The notes under the pieces are model-generated. The model searched no databases and was not told the origin of the DNA. It worked only from the letters and a program-made list of their open reading frames with translations. 64,000 nt of DNA from Lepeophtheirus salmonis (Eukaryota > Arthropoda > Copepoda > Siphonostomatoida > Caligidae). Positions within the stretch are counted from its first letter, which is position 1. Every line of letters starts with the position of its first letter. The stretch lies in NCBI RefSeq assembly GCF_016086655.4, contig NC_052137.2, positions 16,903,041 through 16,967,040 on the forward strand, in the 5' to 3' direction. Below, piece after piece: positions 44,741 to 54,989 of this stretch. The position numbers and the translations under genes are program-made.

Positions 44741-45140
44741 TATGTTTGGTGATTTTTTTGAAATTATTACAAATTATGTTGAAAAGTATATTGAAATAAG
44801 TTTTTTGTTTATATTTATTTTGAACAAACTAATAATATTTATATGAAATATATAACTGGGTTGTTCGAATATTATGAAATAGGATCAACAATTCTAATGT
44901 AAATTTTTGTTAGATCTTTACTTGTTACTGTAGTCATCCTGATATGCCCAAATTTTATCACGTCCATTCAAATTCCTCACCTTGTTTGCTTACATTTCAG
45001 TATTAAAGAACACCTGAATCTCTGGCTGCAGGGGAGCTGCATGCCAGTCATAAACCACCACCAAAGTTACACATACCTTTACAGAGATCACTAAGTATAA
45101 TACCAAAAAAAGCTCAGGAGTTCTGCAAATAACGACCTAA
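44741..45140. other. Spacer between integrase remnant and right arm
   Basis: AT-rich to 44900, then less so (GGGGAGCTGCATGCCAGTC near 45030). No recognisable coding sequence. Confidence 0.4.
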
Positions 45141-45144
45141 CTTT

Positions 45145-45412
45145 TTCACCAGCGTTCACTTGCACGACCCATGAGCTGGGGTGTATTATAGGGTATTGAA
45201 AGGGATCATTAATGCTCAGGAAAGTTGTGGGTAATGATCCACTTTTAGGACCAGTGGTTCTCTTGTACAACTGGGTTGTATTATAATATATTAGAAGGGG
45301 TTCTTGATCATAAGGATAGTGATTGAGATAGGTTTTGATCCCTCTTAGGGACCAGCTCTCTACCTGCATAGCATGTTGGCCTAGGTATATTTTGCAAAAT
45401 AGAGTTGAGGCT
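45145..45412 (-). repeat. Right arm: about two inverted tandem units
   Basis: On the minus strand: GAGAGCTGGTCCCTAAGAGG (near 45360), GAGAACCACTGGTCCTAAAA (near 45260), GTGGATCATTACCCACAAC, then ATAATACACCCCAGC. These are the left-arm units inverted. The outer edge AAAATATACCTAGGCCAACA mirrors the start of the left arm. The ORFs at 45.09-45.51 kb are incidental. Confidence 0.75.
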
Positions 45413-45514
45413 CTCAACTATTTTACACAATACCCGCATTGATGAAATTTTGCAAATTGGCCGCTCTGACGTGCATTTTGCACATTGCCGGTAAATATAC
45501 ATAAACATAACACA

Positions 45515-45665
45515 GTTATGATTTTCGTTGGATTTTCGTCTTCGTCTTGATTTTGTTCGATTTCATCTTCGTCTCGTCGTCGTCATGAAAAAAAAGTTTT
45601 GTTAACGAAATGATTTCGTCCCGTCAGGCTTGACGAAGTTAATACTGTCTGCCAGTACGATGAAG
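45515..45665. repeat. CGTCTTCGTC-rich stretch with ACGAAATGATTTCGT palindrome
   Basis: Repeated TTTTCGTCTTCGTCTTGATT, CTCGTCGTCGTCATG, then GTTAACGAAATGATTTCGTC and CGTCAGGCTTGACG. It has unusually frequent CpG compared with its neighbours. It resembles ends of some hAT-like elements rich in CGAAA words, but no partner end was found. Confidence 0.4.
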
Positions 45666-45669
45666 ACTC

Positions 45670-47025
45670 TCTACTGCTTTTATTAGACGATGCATCTTGA
45701 CTAATAAAAATATCTTTAATGATCCTCTTTTTACATCAGAAGAAAGCTATTGAAACCAGATTCCATAGCAACCAATCAGATTGCAGGTAGTATCCTTCAC
45801 CGCCCAAAATTTGCCCGCCAAATCTAAGAGGTTTAAGACTTTTGGAGACCCCTGATATATTGTATAGAAATAAGGCTGTAAGATAATACTTTACATATTA
45901 TTGCTGTTCGGCATATTTGCACATTATAGTGATACTAGAGCTGTAAACAGCTCTATGCTTGGGCTAGTCTAAGATGGGATTATTAAAAAATATGGCTTCA
46001 TTTTTAAAATTTAATTTGAATTATAAACAATAGGAACAGACGTACCCCTTTCGGAAGTATGCCCCCAGCTTTACATTTTTAACAGAATATGTTTATTGGA
46101 TCCCAGATAGTTTTGCTCTAAGTATCTTGATTTCGATTGTGACCAAAGCGAGGGAAATAAAGAAAGATGGGCTAAAAAATCCTGGGCTTTCCACATAAAT
46201 GGCACTTTTCCTCCATTCATCTCATTTTCACTTAGAACCAGCCTTCAAAAGTCGGCTGTCAAAATTTCAAGTAATTTGACTAAGTGTGACGCTACTTTTA
46301 TTATTTCCAAAACAATGGATCAAAAACAATTCTGTGTTTTAATTTTTTACTACTTCTTGATATAGAAAAATACTATTTCAGCTAAGCAATGGCTTGAAAA
46401 GTGTTATGAGGACTCCTCTCTATAAAGTGAATAAAAAATTAAATAATAATAATTTAATAAAAGTTAATTTTCAACGAAAAGTAACGATTTTTCTTGTTAA
46501 ACACGGGACATTTCTACCCGTCTGTTAGTATCCTAGGGGTTCATATATGAGTCCCTATGACTAAAAAGATTTGTCTTTATATATCGTGCATTCAATTATC
46601 GATTTTAATTCTTCCTACTCATCCTCCTTATAAGATTCAGGTATTTGAACATGTCACTTTGGAGTAGGAAATGTTTCTCTTTATGCATTCAAATAATAGT
46701 TATTATGTAATAATTATTGGTTTTGGGTATAAACTTGGGTCTATCAAGTTTGGAAGTGAGCATTCCTACAAAGATGAAAACTTGGGCGTATGTGGGCTTA
46801 AAATATAAAAGCTTGGGCTTCGTAAAATTCGGCTTGTTTCCATCACTAAGTGTTACCGAGGTATTGAAGACTTGGGAAGATATCAAAATATTTTCCAATT
46901 CGATCCAATATTTTACAAATGATTAGATGTACTCAAGGTTGTACCTTTATCGGACTAGCGGTTCAAGTGGTTATAGTGCTCTTGAACCCTATAAATGGAA
47001 CCGACAAAGTGGAACTGAGGCTGCA
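45670..47025. other. No gene recognised
   Basis: Mostly AT-rich. CCAATCAGATTGCAGG, CACCGCCC and TTTGCCCGCCAAATC near 45770-45830 are GC-richer but lead into no coding sequence. The frame at 46717-46926 (plus, with a minus shadow) is built from repeated ACTTGGG/GCTTGGG phrases and looks repeat-derived. Confidence 0.35.
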
Positions 47026-47028
47026 GTA

Positions 47029-47931
47029 CAGGTGTTCACGTCTAAAACTGAGCACTCCTTTAAATTTTATGCAATATACATATTCGTGATTTTATCGAGT
47101 TGAACCCGGTTTATTCTTTGAGGCAAGGGTCTTGACTAGCTATAAACAAAACTCCAGCAAAATCTAAATAGCAACAGTTAAACAGCAGCCAATAATATGG
47201 AGAGACGTCGAATTGCAATTTTGGAACTTTCCACGCGGGGAAAAACTACCACTGAAATTGCCAAGGTTCTGAACTGCAGCCATACCACCGTTTACAGTGT
47301 GGTAGCCAAAGGGACTCCTGAGGCGACCACAAGATCTAAGTCAAGGCCTTGAAGGTTCAGGTCCTGGCTGTTGTTGCGTCCGACGGTCCGAAATGTGATC
47401 TCATCTTCTAGGAGGACCACGAGAGGCTTAACTCCGAGACGTACTGCCAATACTTGAAGGACAAAGTGTTCCCTTGGGCCAGGGCTACTTACGGGACAGG
47501 TGGTGGTCGTAGTAGGACGGTGCCAGCTGCTACACGACCCAAGAGTTCCTTCAGATCGAGACTCCAGCCTGCTTCGATCGGAATTCTTGGCCGCCTCACA
47601 CGCCTGATTGTTCGCTGCTTGACTTCGCAGTGTTTGGGCTTTTAAAGGGGATGCTGACGGTCCAATACAAGTCCAAGGACCAGCTGAAGTCTGCCCTCAA
47701 GAATGCCTGAGCCAACCTCGACCAGAGCTTCATCGCCAAGTCATGCAGCAAGCGTCGGTCCAGGCTGGAGTTGGTAGTGGAGAACATGAGCGGCCATATT
47801 GAATAGACATGTGTCTAAGACTCTCATCTTTCATGTTAAATAAATTAATTCGTCAACCGCTTCAAAAATTATAGAATTATTTAACTATTGTTAAAAATTT
47901 CAGAGTGTTCAGTTTTAGTCGCACTCACCTG
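47029..47931 (+). mobile_element. Tc1/mariner element, full-ended, decayed transposase
   Basis: The inverted ends share CAGGTG followed after 7 bases by CTAAAACTGARCACTC, at 47029 and, on the other strand, from 47931. TA flanks both ends (47027-47028, 47932-47933). The plus-strand gene begins at 47196 with MERRRIAILELSTRGKTTT and EIAKVLNCSHTTVYSVV, an intact first helix-turn-helix, and stops after 51 codons. After a deletion, catalytic-domain fragments follow (VQVLAVVASDG, LNSETYCQYLKDKVFPW), then several frame breaks and SGHIE near 47800. At 903 bp it is shorter than a working element of about 1.2-1.3 kb. Confidence 0.85.
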
Positions 47932-48099
47932 TATATTGCTTATCGGTCTCTGTTCTTGTGCTTTTGTTTCTTTATATAATATATAAAGAAAATACAATAT
48001 ATATTATTAAAAAAAAGTAGCTTAGTTCAAAAAATCAACTTCCTGAGCTTTTTTTTTTTTTTTTTTTACAATTGTTGTTCTTTTCAATGATGTTTTACG

Positions 48100-48433
48100 T
48101 CGGCAGGGTGATACAGTTGTATCTGAGTTTCAAATAGCTAAGGGCTTCTCATGGATCTGCAAAAGTGGTTTTATACCTGCAAGAATAATCATGCCTCAAT
48201 TGCGGCCCTGAAGGCCTCCATCGTCAATACAATGAAGGTCCTGGATCTGCACGAGGTAGCAAGGCATTCAGGCGCCATGTCGAGATCGTGATCGAGAAAG
48301 AAGGGTTGCATTATGAATAATCATTTTACATTTAATGTGGCTTTTAAATGAATAAAAAATAATCTTTTTATCTCTTTTACAAGTTTCGTAATTAGCCATT
48401 AAAGTTATTGTGGATTTACCTTGTCCACCCTTT
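48100..48433 (+). pseudogene. Tc1/mariner 3' end: transposase C-terminus and right terminal repeat
   Basis: The plus strand reads CLNCGPEG/AALKASIV, NTMKVLDLHEV, then in another frame KAFRRHVEIVIEKEGLHYE and a stop at about 48320. This is the C-terminal helix that ends these transposases. The right terminus GGATTTACCTTGTCCACCC (48412-48430) resembles the right end of the 49367 element. The left two-thirds is missing. It starts abruptly after a poly-T tract at 48050. Confidence 0.65.
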
Positions 48434-48439
48434 ATAATA

Positions 48440-49360
48440 TTGGGGATACCCCTGTTCATACATTTCATATCGGTTTAGTAATTATAGCAATATGACCGTT
48501 AAAAAAAAAGAGCTTTTTTATGGTAGACAAATTAGACAAGCTCTGGTAATGAAGCAATATTGCCTTGGATTGTTTTCCTAATGTTCTAATGACCAGGGAG
48601 GCAAACTTTGTGTTGGACTCTTTTTATGAAGTACATAAGTCATATCAGATGCATTCATTTGTATTAGTGTGAGTACTCTGGCTTTAAAAACTAAACCATC
48701 ATTTTTTTCCATTCCTCCTTATTCTCATTGTATCAAGAAAATATAGGAGCAATTATGGAATTTTCCACAATAATGATTCAATGCAGGTATAATACATTGC
48801 CTGATAAATAAGTTTTTCAATTGCGATTCGATATATCAGCCCACGTCTAGTAGTTACGCATTGGAAACGATACTATATTACATATGTGTACTGCAACGTA
48901 AATTGCAGTGCTGTTACGTCAATAAATAATGAACTAGCCAATGACGTAATCCTTCACCACATTTTTTTAATTATTAAAAAAGTAAGAGTAAAAATGGTCT
49001 CTTTTATGAAAATAAAAGCCAACTAATTTCTGAGCTCGCCCTCAATCTAGACAAAAAATGAATAAATATTTCTTTAATTGGTGAGATGGAGTTGCACTGA
49101 TAAGTAAACTTAATAGAAGTAAAGATACTCTTGTTCCAAAATTTCAGCCAATTCTGATAACATCAATATGAACAATTTCGATATCGAAACCGGTTTTTTT
49201 AATATTATTATAAAGGAATTGCATAAACAAATAAAAAACAAGATTTACTTTTTTTACGTTTAACTGTTTGTTAATTAGGGCTTAACAAGCAAAGGAAAAG
49301 ATCTGTCAAATAAAGTTTGTTCCTTGTCTTGCTCAGGAGTCAATGAATTTCTGATTGGCA
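48440..49360. other. No gene seen
   Basis: AT-rich, unrecognised. A local GCAACGTAAATTGCAGTGC imperfect palindrome lies near 48893. Confidence 0.4.
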
Positions 49361-49366
49361 CATATA

Positions 49367-50450
49367 CAGGGTCGTTTAGGTAAATCTAGACCAAACTATA
49401 TTCTCTACAATAAGGACAGCATTTAACTCAGTTATTTCAACTTTAAAGTGAGAGGTTGAGACATAGCTTTAAATAGCTGACCAACTTTGAATTCAAAACA
49501 AGTATATCACTCCCATATTCCTCGTAGGCCTGAAACGTTTCTTGAAGTCCTTTCCTGGGACTACAAATAACGCTCTTCCAAAAAAGTGCCAAGTAAGCCG
49601 TGCAACAGTCTCCAGGGCCATAATCACTGACCTGAGGAGGAAGTAATACCGCCTCTACAAAAGATATATCCTTACAAACAAAATAAAGTCCACCTGGGCT
49701 GCCCACGAAAGAAAATTGCTCAACCATTTGAAGTCCCATGGTAACTGAATCATTTTTTAGCCAGATGAGAAACAATGGACAGTCCACAGATCCCACAACA
49801 TCCAGGACGAAAGATGGTCAGCCACAGAGAGAACTATTGTCCCTTGTGTCTTTAAAACCAAGTTTCTGGTCAGTGTCATAACCCTTGAGTTCATTGGCAG
49901 GTATGGCATTGTCATACCTTCCATCTTCTGTGAGCCAAAGGAGAGGGTGAGGCCCAATTGGTATCTGACCAAGTGAAACCTTGGATGAAACCTGAGGTCC
50001 ATGGTGTCGAGTTACTGTTTCAACAAGACTAGGCCCTCTCTCACAAGGTCTGCTACAACCAAAATTTGTTTAAAGAAGAAAAGATGGCCAGTTTGATACC
50101 CCTACACCTGACCATCTAACTTCTTCTACATGAAATCCATAGCTTACTTCTTTTTTAGGGAGTTAGAGTGGAAGGTCTTTGTCAATTATTCACACAACAG
50201 CATCGACTCCTTGAAGGCCTCCATTATCAAGTACTGAAGCAAAGTCTCCACCGCTTACGTGGTCAAAGCCTGCAAATCCTTTAGGCATCATATAGAGCGA
50301 AATTTTGACGAAAATGACAAACAACTGCAATGATTTTTTTTTCTTTTGTATTATTAAAACTAGTAAATAAAATTTCAAACCTCTCCCTTTCTTTCCCCAT
50401 ATTGTTCAGGATGCAGTTAAAGGTAGTCCGGATTTACCTGAACCACCCCG
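49367..50450 (+). mobile_element. Tc1/mariner element, near full-length, decayed
   Basis: The left end CAGGGTCGTTTAGGTAAATC and the right end, on the other strand, CGGGGTGGTTCAGGTAAATC are inverted repeats. TA adjoins the left, and TTTA the right (worn). The plus strand carries, in broken frames, CQVSRATVSRAIITDLRRKS (HTH), then DEKQWTVHRSHNIQDERWSA and FKTKFLVSVITLEFIGRYG. The C-terminus follows as HNSIDSLKASIIKY and VVKACKSFRHHIE, ending near 50330. The region of the second and third catalytic residues is deleted. Longer minus-strand open frames here (117 and 81 codons) are shadows. Confidence 0.85.
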
Positions 50451-50630
50451 TTTATTGACCTTACTACTGAATAGATAGTTCAGAGCTTGATTAGAACTCA
50501 TATGTATCTAAACAATTAATGTGTTGAAAACTGATTAGCAGAAAAGAAGAAGAACCCTCGACTCCTGACAAACAAATACAGCGTACATTTTTGTGTTAGT
50601 AAGATAAACCATGTGATTCAACTGTTTCTA

Positions 50631-51940
50631 CAAGGTTAACAGAAATACAAGGTTATACCATAACGTGTTTACAACTGATGTTTGACTTCCACCACACTTT
50701 TAATACTGACGTCATAATGTATCAGTAGTTGCGTGTTTTGTTTACATTTTCCATCGTATAAAAAAAAGATGCAATCTACATTCTTGATTTGACCAGGTCT
50801 TCATTTTATTAAAAGCAATTAAAACCCATTCATGATCTTCTAAGTCGTAGTATATCCTTTTGTTTATCCAAATTTACCCCATAGGCACTTCCAAAATCCT
50901 TTTTTGATATTGGTCGGGAGCTTCATCTCATCAAAGCACAAGACAACTAAGTTTTGATTTGTTGAGTGATAATTTTAATAATATTCGATTGTATTCCAGG
51001 AGCTATTTTAAAATTTCGGAGGGTTGCTACACTAGGAACCGGAAGTAGACTACTGGATTGAATGTAACGATAGGCATTTGAGGAAAGATACTTCAGTATC
51101 AGTCTCTTTAACAAAAACCTCCTCATTCCATTTTCCAAACCTCTTCCAACTGAGAATGAGTTTACATTGAGATTTAGTATATCTCTTTTCCAGTTCTCCT
51201 TTCATCGTCAACCTTTTTTAACACAAGTGTTTGAGTTGATTTTACGATAATATGGAATGTCTTATGTCTCCAAATATATTTCATTAGAATCTTCTTCAAA
51301 ATGGTCCACTATCTTAATTCATCTCGTTTTCCTTGAAGCTTGCTCAAATCCTTCTTCAGGTATGAAACCTATGGAAAGGATAGCATCTTTTTCAATTTTC
51401 TTTTTATAAGTAGTCCCAGTAATTCACCTTTTAAATCCCTTTTATAAGCATTTTCCACAAAATAATTCTCACTAATTCTGGGGTATTTTCCTAAGGGGTC
51501 CTTTCGATGACAAGCACTTCCCAATTTTTTCCTCCTTGAAGTATCCTTTGGATAATGATAATAAATAAGGTTGCTAGAAGAATCACATAGGGCAACTACA
51601 CAACTGACAGTTTCATTGCACGAATGCTTAATACTTTTTCGGAATGGCGAATAAGTAGTATTATCGTAATAATAGTAATCGATTAGTAATAATATATACA
51701 TTGTAAAATGTAAATAAGATATAATACCATCCTCCAAGGGTACCATACTTCTCTCTGTTGGCCCACAGCGTAGTCACAACTCTTAATTTTGGCCTTTTGT
51801 GAATTTGTATTTGTACCCTTTCTATTCTTTATGACGTCCAAATCTCCCTGTCTTGCCACGCAGTCGGTACGATACATCAAATTAAAATTCGAGCAAACCC
51901 GATTACATGATGGTCTAACCTTGTATTTCTATTAACCTTG
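50631..51940 (-). mobile_element. P-element-like THAP transposon with TIRs and 8-bp duplication
   Basis: The inverted ends share CAAGGTTAAYAGAAATAC, continuing AAGGTTA, with one mismatch over 25 bp. Flanking octamers TGTTTCTA (50623-50630) and TGTTTATA (51941-51948) differ at one base. An 8-bp duplication plus a THAP-type transposase fits the P superfamily. hAT also makes 8-bp duplications, but the coding remnants are not hAT. The 1310-bp element contains the N-terminal half of a transposase on the minus strand. Its sub-terminal sequence recurs in the MITEs at 21.3 and 53.3 kb. Confidence 0.85.
50947..51640 (-). pseudogene. THAP-domain P-like transposase, N-terminal remnant
   Basis: A 125-codon minus-strand frame (51746-51369) contains VSCVVALCDSSSN (C-x4-C of the zinc site), YYHYPKDTSRRKK, then ISENYFVENAYKRDLKGELL and KRKLKK. 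That is the THAP order, but the second zinc half (normally CSEHF) reads SENYF, so a Cys and the His are lost. After a gap, 51138-50947 encodes LKYLSSNAYRYIQSSSLLPV and PSVATLRNFKIAPGIQ, matching the segment after the THAP domain in THAP9/P transposases (SPxAYxFL, LPLPSxxTLRRW, PGI). The RNase-H-like core is absent. The gene is dead. Confidence 0.75.
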
Positions 51941-51949
51941 TGTTTATAC

Positions 51950-52375
51950 ATATGTTGGTCCAAGGACTAATCAAAATAAATAGAGATTCTACGTTCCATA
52001 GAGAAAATCTCTTTTTTTTATAACTAAGATGAAGTATCAAGCAATATTAGAAGCTTTTTAAGACGTGGAAAATCTCTAGGATCTTATTTTTATGATCCGT
52101 AAAAGTTCTAATACTCGAAGTTGATTTGGATCTTTTCGGGTAACACAATTTTACTTATTCCGTACCAGAATACTTTGGATCCGGCTCCAAGAACCTTTCT
52201 ATTTCTAGGTATTACCTCACTCAAACAAAAATTTCCACTATTTTTTTATTTATAATCTATTTATTATTATTCTAAACATTGATTACTTAAGTTCAAATTA
52301 CTTCTTGTAAAGCTATGAGCAGTACCCCCCAAAAAAAAAAAAAAAAAATAATAATAATAATTCAATAGTGGTGAC
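51950..52375. other. No gene; poly-A/AAT microsatellite
   Basis: Unrecognised apart from a C6A18 run and (AAT)n at 52325-52360. Confidence 0.45.
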
Positions 52376-52379
52376 TAAT

Positions 52380-52555
52380 TGACCTACAACCAACTGATTT
52401 TTGGCCTTTTTCTGTGTCTTTTAGGACAAAAAATGGAAGATACAATAGAGGTAACGATGTGACGACCAACTTTGAATTTAACCTGCTCTCTTTGAATAAA
52501 ATAAATTCAATTCTCCTGTACGTGTTGTCCATTGAGTAGAGTTGAAATTCTTGTA
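52380..52555 (+). repeat. Repeat block E, second copy
   Basis: CTACAACCAACTGATTTTTG, GCCTTTTTCTGTGTC, GGAAGATACAATAGAGGTAA and CGATGTGACGACC match 26.16-26.25 kb. Here it precedes a family C copy, so block E may be an outer extension of C. Confidence 0.5.
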
Positions 52556-52559
52556 AGGA

Positions 52560-52890
52560 AAAAAAGAGCGCGAGGAGAAGGCGGGAGAGGAGGACATCTG
52601 GACTTACTGAATTAAAAACCTTGTTAATATCACCTGCCTGTTATATGATTTTGTGGGGAGAAAATGAATTACTGCTTTAAATAGAAGAACCTTATACAAT
52701 AGTTTAGGAAAAATATCATAATTATATTTCAATTAATATATATTTGTTTTATTATGATTTTTTTATTTATTATTCACCAAAAATCAAAAATAATGTGTTA
52801 AGGCCACGAAGACCAATTAAATAATGAACAAAAAATAAGGAAGAGCAAACACAACAACTGTTTTTCTTTTTTTAATTTTTAAAGGTAGTA
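52560..52890 (+). repeat. Dispersed repeat family C copy
   Basis: GAGCGCGAGGAGAAGGCGGG, GGACTTACTGAATTAAAAAC, ATATCACCTGCCTGTTATAT, GGGGAGAAAATGAATTACTG and AGGAAGAGCAAACACAACAA, then a TTTTTCTTTTTTTAATTTTT end. Confidence 0.75.
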
Positions 52891-53330
52891 TTTTCCAAGG
52901 TATATATAATCAAGTATGTTCTTCTGAAGTCTTTTTGATTTGTTATTGAAAAGAGCACGTGACATCTGACGTTATTGGATTTAAAATACATGATATAAAA
53001 GTTCAAAAACTCATTAATATTATGATCATTTACTTTCAAGTCTAGCCTCAACGATTTTACTAATACTTTCGAAATGAACACTCCCAAAAGAAATTTTTTA
53101 CCTTGTGCTATGTCAATCTGCTACTCTCCTGATATGAACTCTGGTGAAGTTTATTCTGATCATAGATTTCCCAAAGCCAAGGGCATTCGTACAAAATGGA
53201 TCCAAGCTTGTCATAGACAAGACCCATTCCATCCCTAAACTACCAGAGTTTATTGACGTCACAATCCGTGCTGGGCTGTATTTCTGGTGGACACGCTTGA
53301 AAAGTTCAGAAGAGCATACCTGGTTCTTTA
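52891..53330. other. No gene seen
   Basis: Unrecognised. The small open frames on both strands lack known motifs. Confidence 0.35.
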
Positions 53331-53333
53331 TAG

Positions 53334-53862
53334 CGAGGTTAATAGAAAAACAAGGTTAGACCATCATGTAATGGACTTGCTAGAATGTTTCATTTTATGT
53401 ATCGTACTGTTGGGCAAGATAGACAGATTTTGACAAAAAAAAACGCAACCAATAATATTCAATGACATCACTATTGCTAGAATTTTCAATTTGATGTATC
53501 GTACAGACTGCTGGACAAAACAGACAGGTTTTGACAAATCACACAGCCCATCTTATTCTTTGACGTCCTATTAAAATGTGTGGTGCAAGGTTTATAGAAA
53601 TACAAGATTAGACCATCATGTAATCGGCCTTCCTAGAATTTTCAATCTGATGTATTGTACAGACTGCTAGGTCAAGACGTCTATGACGTTAGTATTGCTG
53701 GAATTTTCAATTTAATGGATCCGACTACTGGCAAGAAAAACAGATTTAGACAAAACACGCAACCACTCATCTACTATGACGTCAATATTAAAAGTGTGGG
53801 TGGAAGTCAAATGTCAGTCGTACACGCGTTTTGGTATAACCTTTGTATTTCCATTAAACTTG
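53334..53862 (+). mobile_element. P-like MITE, composite (two merged copies)
   Basis: The ends are worn versions of the 50631 element: CGAGGTTAATAGAAAAACAA at the left, and CAAGTTTAATGGAAATAC on the other strand at 53862. Sub-terminal phrases GACCATCATGTAAT, TTTTCAATTTGATGTATCGT and GTGGAAGTCAAATGTCAGTC match. A second terminus (GGTTTATAGAAATACAAGAT, GACCATCATGTAATCGG) occurs internally at 53588, so one copy inserted into, or recombined with, another. No transposase. Confidence 0.75.
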
Positions 53863-53869
53863 GTATATA

Positions 53870-54985
53870 CCTTAGTAGTTTTCATAAAAACTGTTGAGTA
53901 TTACAACTACTCACGCACCTGGGTAAGAAGAGGTAATTAGTATTTTATATCCAGAGTTGTTGCCATCTGCTCACAAGGGATTTGAATGATTACGAGATCA
54001 CAAACACAGTTCACCCTTGACAATACGAGTAGTGTAATATAAATAATACAAATACATTTCACAAACTACTCAACTCCAGCAATGAGCCAATTCGTTCCAT
54101 TTTTGTTTAAAAATTTGTATTCCAAAAAGTACAGATATAGCTATATCAATTTAGATACTGATAAGAAAATATTCGAAACGTGACAAAACGTCTTTACACC
54201 AATGAAAAAGTTTCCCCCTTAACTATTACCTTTTAGGAATTTTTCAACATTCAATATGAAACGTTGAATATATAACGTGTGATAATTTTAGTCATGTCTT
54301 AAACTCATATAGAAATATTACTATACATGGAGGTCATTCAGATAAAAGAAATGTCATTAGCACGTATGGGCATAACCAAGGCTATTATTCATTTGGAAAA
54401 TAATTATGAAATTTGAAAATTGACTCGTAGAAAGAAAAGGGCTCCTTTTATTTTCTTCATAAACATAAATAAATGACGATACTCAATGTCATGGCTCAAA
54501 GGTATTAAGTTGTATCCCTACTAAGTATACCTTATCAGAAAGAATTTTCCTCTTTGACTTTCGGCACACCGTATGACCAATAAATATTTGTTAGATGAAA
54601 GTTCAAGTCTGGAAAAACATGCTATAAAAGTGCATGACTGTTTATATATATTTTACTATTAACGTTTTGGAGTGAACTGTCAATCAGCAAACAATGGGAA
54701 TCGTTTACAACCTTTTCCTTATTTGAATCACAATGGACTAGATCTTTACAAAATATTAGGCTAGATACAAAAAGGAATACATTTTTGGAGCAATACACAC
54801 AAAGAAATCTTGGACAATGAATAAATCTCTATATTTAGGGACGTAGGAGATGGGCACAACAAAATAACTGAAATATTTCATTTGCAATTTGGGACCTCAT
54901 ACGGAGCGAATAACATCTGGAAATGTAATCTCTTCAACATTTCATATTGGCAAATCTGGTGAATCCTGTTGTTCTTATCAGAACT
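53870..54985. other. No gene seen
   Basis: Unrecognised AT-rich sequence. Confidence 0.4.
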
Positions 54986-54989
54986 TCTA

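Larger units (their letters stand above)
43015..45510. mobile_element. Composite inverted-repeat element enclosing an integrase pseudogene
   Basis: Outer inverted repeats: GTTACGGCAATGTGGAAAAT at 43026 with GTGCAAAATGCACGGG at 43080, against, on the other strand from about 45495, TTACCGGCAATGTGCAAAAT and GCACGTCAGAGCGG. Inner inverted arms of tandem units lie at 43745-44180 and 45145-45410, and a hAT-like piece (43256-43663) sits in the left flank. In the centre is a KRBA2-like integrase remnant. Whether the outer and inner repeats belong to one transposon is inference. Borders are approximate. Confidence 0.5.

Noticed and set aside
45760..45830. Gene promoter suggested by CCAAT and GCCCGCC words
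   Set aside because: No coding exon, TATA-like element at a suitable spacing or downstream gene could be recognised.
49443..50002. Minus-strand open frames of 117 and 81 codons
   Set aside because: They are antisense shadows of the plus-strand Tc1/mariner transposase remnant, whose motifs read clearly on the other strand.
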